Source: Deltaproteobacteria bacterium (GTDB taxonomy: Bacteria; Desulfobacterota; Anaeroferrophillalia; Anaeroferrophillales; Tharpellaceae). From it: a stretch of 8,375 nt of DNA. A program made the position numbers and the translations under genes. Under the pieces are notes generated by a model. It ran no database searches. It had not been told where the DNA came from and saw only the letters and a program-made list of their open reading frames with translations. The stretch is from positions 1 through 8,375 of the forward strand of contig DAOVTG010000102.1 of the NCBI GenBank assembly GCA_030633185.1, given 5' to 3'. Shown piece by piece: positions 6,412 to 8,375 of this stretch. Numbering within the stretch: position 1 is the stretch's first letter; the number at the start of each line of letters is the position of its first letter.

Positions 6412-8375
6412 ATGACAGAAGAAAACAACATCACCAGCAGCACTGAGCAGGAACAGGAAGATCCGTCGATGGCGACGGTAATGGACGAAAACCTCGAGAC
6501 CGAAAATGATCATCAAGAGGAGAGTGATCCTGATGAAGAGGGTTTCGGCGTTGAGGATTTTGATGATGATTTTGCCGCCATGTTTGAAGAGAGTATTAAA
6601 GGCAAAGATGTCAAAGTCGGCGGTCTGGTTAGCGGAACCGTAGTCCTGGTTTCCGATAACAACGTTGTTATCGACATCGGTTATAAATCTGAAGGCCATA
6701 TCCCGATCAACCAGTTTCGTGACGCCAATGGCGAATGCACGGTCGCTGAAGGTGACGAAGTCGATGTATTTCTAGAGCGCTACGAAGATGAACACGGCAA
6801 TATCCAGCTCTCCCGCACCAAAGCCGAACGAATGAAAGTCTGGGAAGAGATCAAACGCATTGCCGATGATGATGAGACCATCGAAGGAGTGATCACCAGC
6901 AAAGTCAAGGGCGGCCTTTCCGTTGATATCGGGGTTGCCGCATTCCTACCGGGCTCCCAGATCGATCTCAAGCCGGTTCGTAATCTCGACAAGCTGATTG
7001 GTGAACGCTACGAATTCCGTATTCTTAAACATAATCAGAAACGCAATAATGTTGTCATCTCCCGCCGGGCCGTTCTGGAAGAGAGCCGCGAGAAGATGAA
7101 AGAGCAGCTCCTCGAGAAACTCCAGGAGGGCGCGATCATCGAAGGCGTCGTCAAGAACATCACTGATTACGGTGCCTTTATCGACTTGGGCGGGCTTGAC
7201 GGACTCCTGCACATTACCGACATCTCATGGGGACGGGTCAACCATCCGAGTGAGCGGGTTAACGTCGGCGAAACCATCGACGTCAAGATCATCAAATATG
7301 ACCAGGAACGCCAACGGGTCTCCCTCGGCATCAAACAACTCAAAGAGGATCCCTGGACCAAGGCGTCCGACAATTATCCAATCGGCACCAAGGTCACTGG
7401 TAAGGTTATCAGCATCAAGGATTACGGCGCTTTTGTCGAGATCGAAGAGGGCATCGAAAGTCTGGTTCACGTTTCCGAAATGTCCTGGACTAAAAAGATT
7501 AAGCATCCGACCCAGATCGTTAATGTCGGCGACGAGATTGACGCCGTGGTTTTAAGCATTGATCCTGAAAAACGCCGTATCTCGCTCGGCATGAAACAGG
7601 TCGAGCCTAATCCCTGGGACAGCCTTATCGACAAATACCCGGTCGGCACCAAGATTGAGGGAGAAATCAAGAATATTACCGATTTCGGTCTCTTTGTCGG
7701 CATCGAAAATGATATCGACGGCCTCGTTCATATCTCCGATATCTCCTGGAGTAAACGCCTTAAACACCCGGGCGAGATCTACAAAAAAGGTGAAACCATT
7801 CAGGCTGTCGTCCTTAACCTCGACACCGCCAATCAGCGCTTTTCTCTCGGTATCAAACAACTCAACGAAGATCCCTGGAAGAATATCAGTACAAAACTGA
7901 TGATCAACGACCATGTCACCGGTACGGTTACCAACATTACCGACTTTGGTGCATTCATTGAGCTCGAAGATGGGGTTGAAGGCTTGGTTCATATCTCGGA
8001 GATAACCTCTGACAAAGAGAAAAAGGCCGAAGAGATCCTCAAGGTGGGTGAGACCGTCACTGCCAAGATCTTGAACATCAACAATGATGACCGCAAGATC
8101 GGTTTGAGCATCAAGGCTTTCCTTGATGAGAAAGAGAAGATGGAGAGCGGCGAGTACATCACCGACAGTTTCCAGAAAGGTAAAGTCTCTTTAGGAGAGA
8201 TCCTGCAGCTAGCTACCAACAACCAGAAAGAGGGCGGCGAAGAGAATGTAGAAGCTGACGCCGATAGCGATACCGATACCGACACTCCGGAAGAAATCGT
8301 TGCCGTTGAAGAAGAAAAGATTGAAGCCGAAACGGTTGAGGTGGAAACCACTGAAGCTGAAACGGCTGAGACTGA
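6412..8375 (+). CDS. rpsA: 30S ribosomal protein S1 (3' end beyond window)
   Basis: S1 binds mRNA on the small ribosomal subunit and helps unfold and place it for initiation. All six S1 OB-fold domains are visible at about residues 69-137, 154-221, 239-310, 324-397, 411-484 and 498-570. Domains 3-6 carry the RNA-binding pattern TDYGAF/TDFG..F then GL.HIS, and domains 3-5 are followed by the EDPW/NPW spacers typical of S1. Domain 2 has FLPGSQIDLKPVR and QKRNNVVISRRAV, close to E. coli S1 and lying in the ribosome-binding half. The FEESIK at 58-63 matches the E. coli N-terminus FEESLK, so about 50 acidic residues precede the normal start. The tail from about 605 is rich in Glu, Asp and Thr and is still open at the window end after 654 codons (E. 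coli S1 is 557). AGGGGG lies 15 nt before the ATG; an internal ATG at 6469 has AGGAAG 8 nt upstream, so the start is not certain. Confidence 0.95.
   Translation, partial: MTEENNITSSTEQEQEDPSMATVMDENLETENDHQEESDPDEEGFGVEDFDDDFAAMFEESIKGKDVKVGGLVSGTVVLVSDNNVVIDIGYKSEGHIPINQFRDANGECTVAEGDEVDVFLERYEDEHGNIQLSRTKAERMKVWEEIKRIADDDETIEGVITSKVKGGLSVDIGVAAFLPGSQIDLKPVRNLDKLIGERYEFRILKHNQKRNNVVISRRAVLEESREKMKEQLLEKLQEGAIIEGVVKNITDYGAFIDLGGLDGLLHITDISWGRVNHPSERVNVGETIDVKIIKYDQERQRVSLGIKQLKEDPWTKASDNYPIGTKVTGKVISIKDYGAFVEIEEGIESLVHVSEMSWTKKIKHPTQIVNVGDEIDAVVLSIDPEKRRISLGMKQVEPNPWDSLIDKYPVGTKIEGEIKNITDFGLFVGIENDIDGLVHISDISWSKRLKHPGEIYKKGETIQAVVLNLDTANQRFSLGIKQLNEDPWKNISTKLMINDHVTGTVTNITDFGAFIELEDGVEGLVHISEITSDKEKKAEEILKVGETVTAKILNINNDDRKIGLSIKAFLDEKEKMESGEYITDSFQKGKVSLGEILQLATNNQKEGGEENVEADADSDTDTDTPEEIVAVEEEKIEAETVEVETTEAETAET

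Noticed and set aside
7130..7985. Recurring DNA blocks in rpsA (such as GATCCCTGG and repeats around GATTACGG/GATTTCGG)
   Set aside because: They encode the repeated S1 domains and EDPW spacers. They are protein-level repeats, not a CRISPR array or mobile repeat.
7172..8351. Many open frames of 60-150 codons antisense or out of frame to rpsA
   Set aside because: They mirror the S1 coding strand's codon pattern, have no start context, and their residues resemble no family. The plus-strand S1 frame explains the region fully.

Overview
The window looks like chromosomal DNA from a Gram-negative, probably deltaproteobacterial (Desulfobacterota-like) anaerobe. The grounds are an exosortase fused to an EpsI domain, a lipid-anchored PrsT-like TPR protein, an extended WecA/MraY-type transferase and a six-domain ribosomal protein S1. 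The lineage is an inference from gene content; no taxonomic marker was compared.

Layout: (1) 1-618, plus strand: 3'-terminal most of a GntR/FadR-type transcription factor whose start lies before the window. (2) 625-670: stem-loop with a T-rich tract on the minus strand, the probable terminator of the next unit. (3) 679-6106, minus strand: a compact three-gene operon, transcribed exosortase-EpsI fusion, then polyprenyl-phosphate sugar-1-phosphate transferase, then TPR lipoprotein. (4) 6107-6411: divergent control region with a candidate promoter for each direction, a perfect 10-bp palindrome at the predicted start of the exosortase transcript, and a structured rpsA leader. (5) 6412 to window end, plus strand: rpsA (S1), complete through all six S1 domains but cut off in a long acidic C-terminal tail.

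The three minus-strand genes fit the known exosortase/PEP-CTERM surface-sorting and exopolysaccharide theme. The transferase would start a lipid-linked glycan in the inner membrane. The exosortase would cleave C-terminally tagged exported proteins and may join them to glycan. The EpsI part and the TPR lipoprotein would support glycan assembly or export through the envelope. No tagged substrate, polymerase, flippase or outer-membrane export gene lies in the window, so the substrate must be encoded elsewhere. GntR and rpsA look like unrelated flanking genes.

I found no RNA gene, CRISPR array, insertion sequence or phage gene, and no clearly undescribed system. The observations most worth a second look are the mutually exclusive hairpins in the rpsA leader, the acidic extensions on both ends of S1, and the large membrane extension on the transferase.
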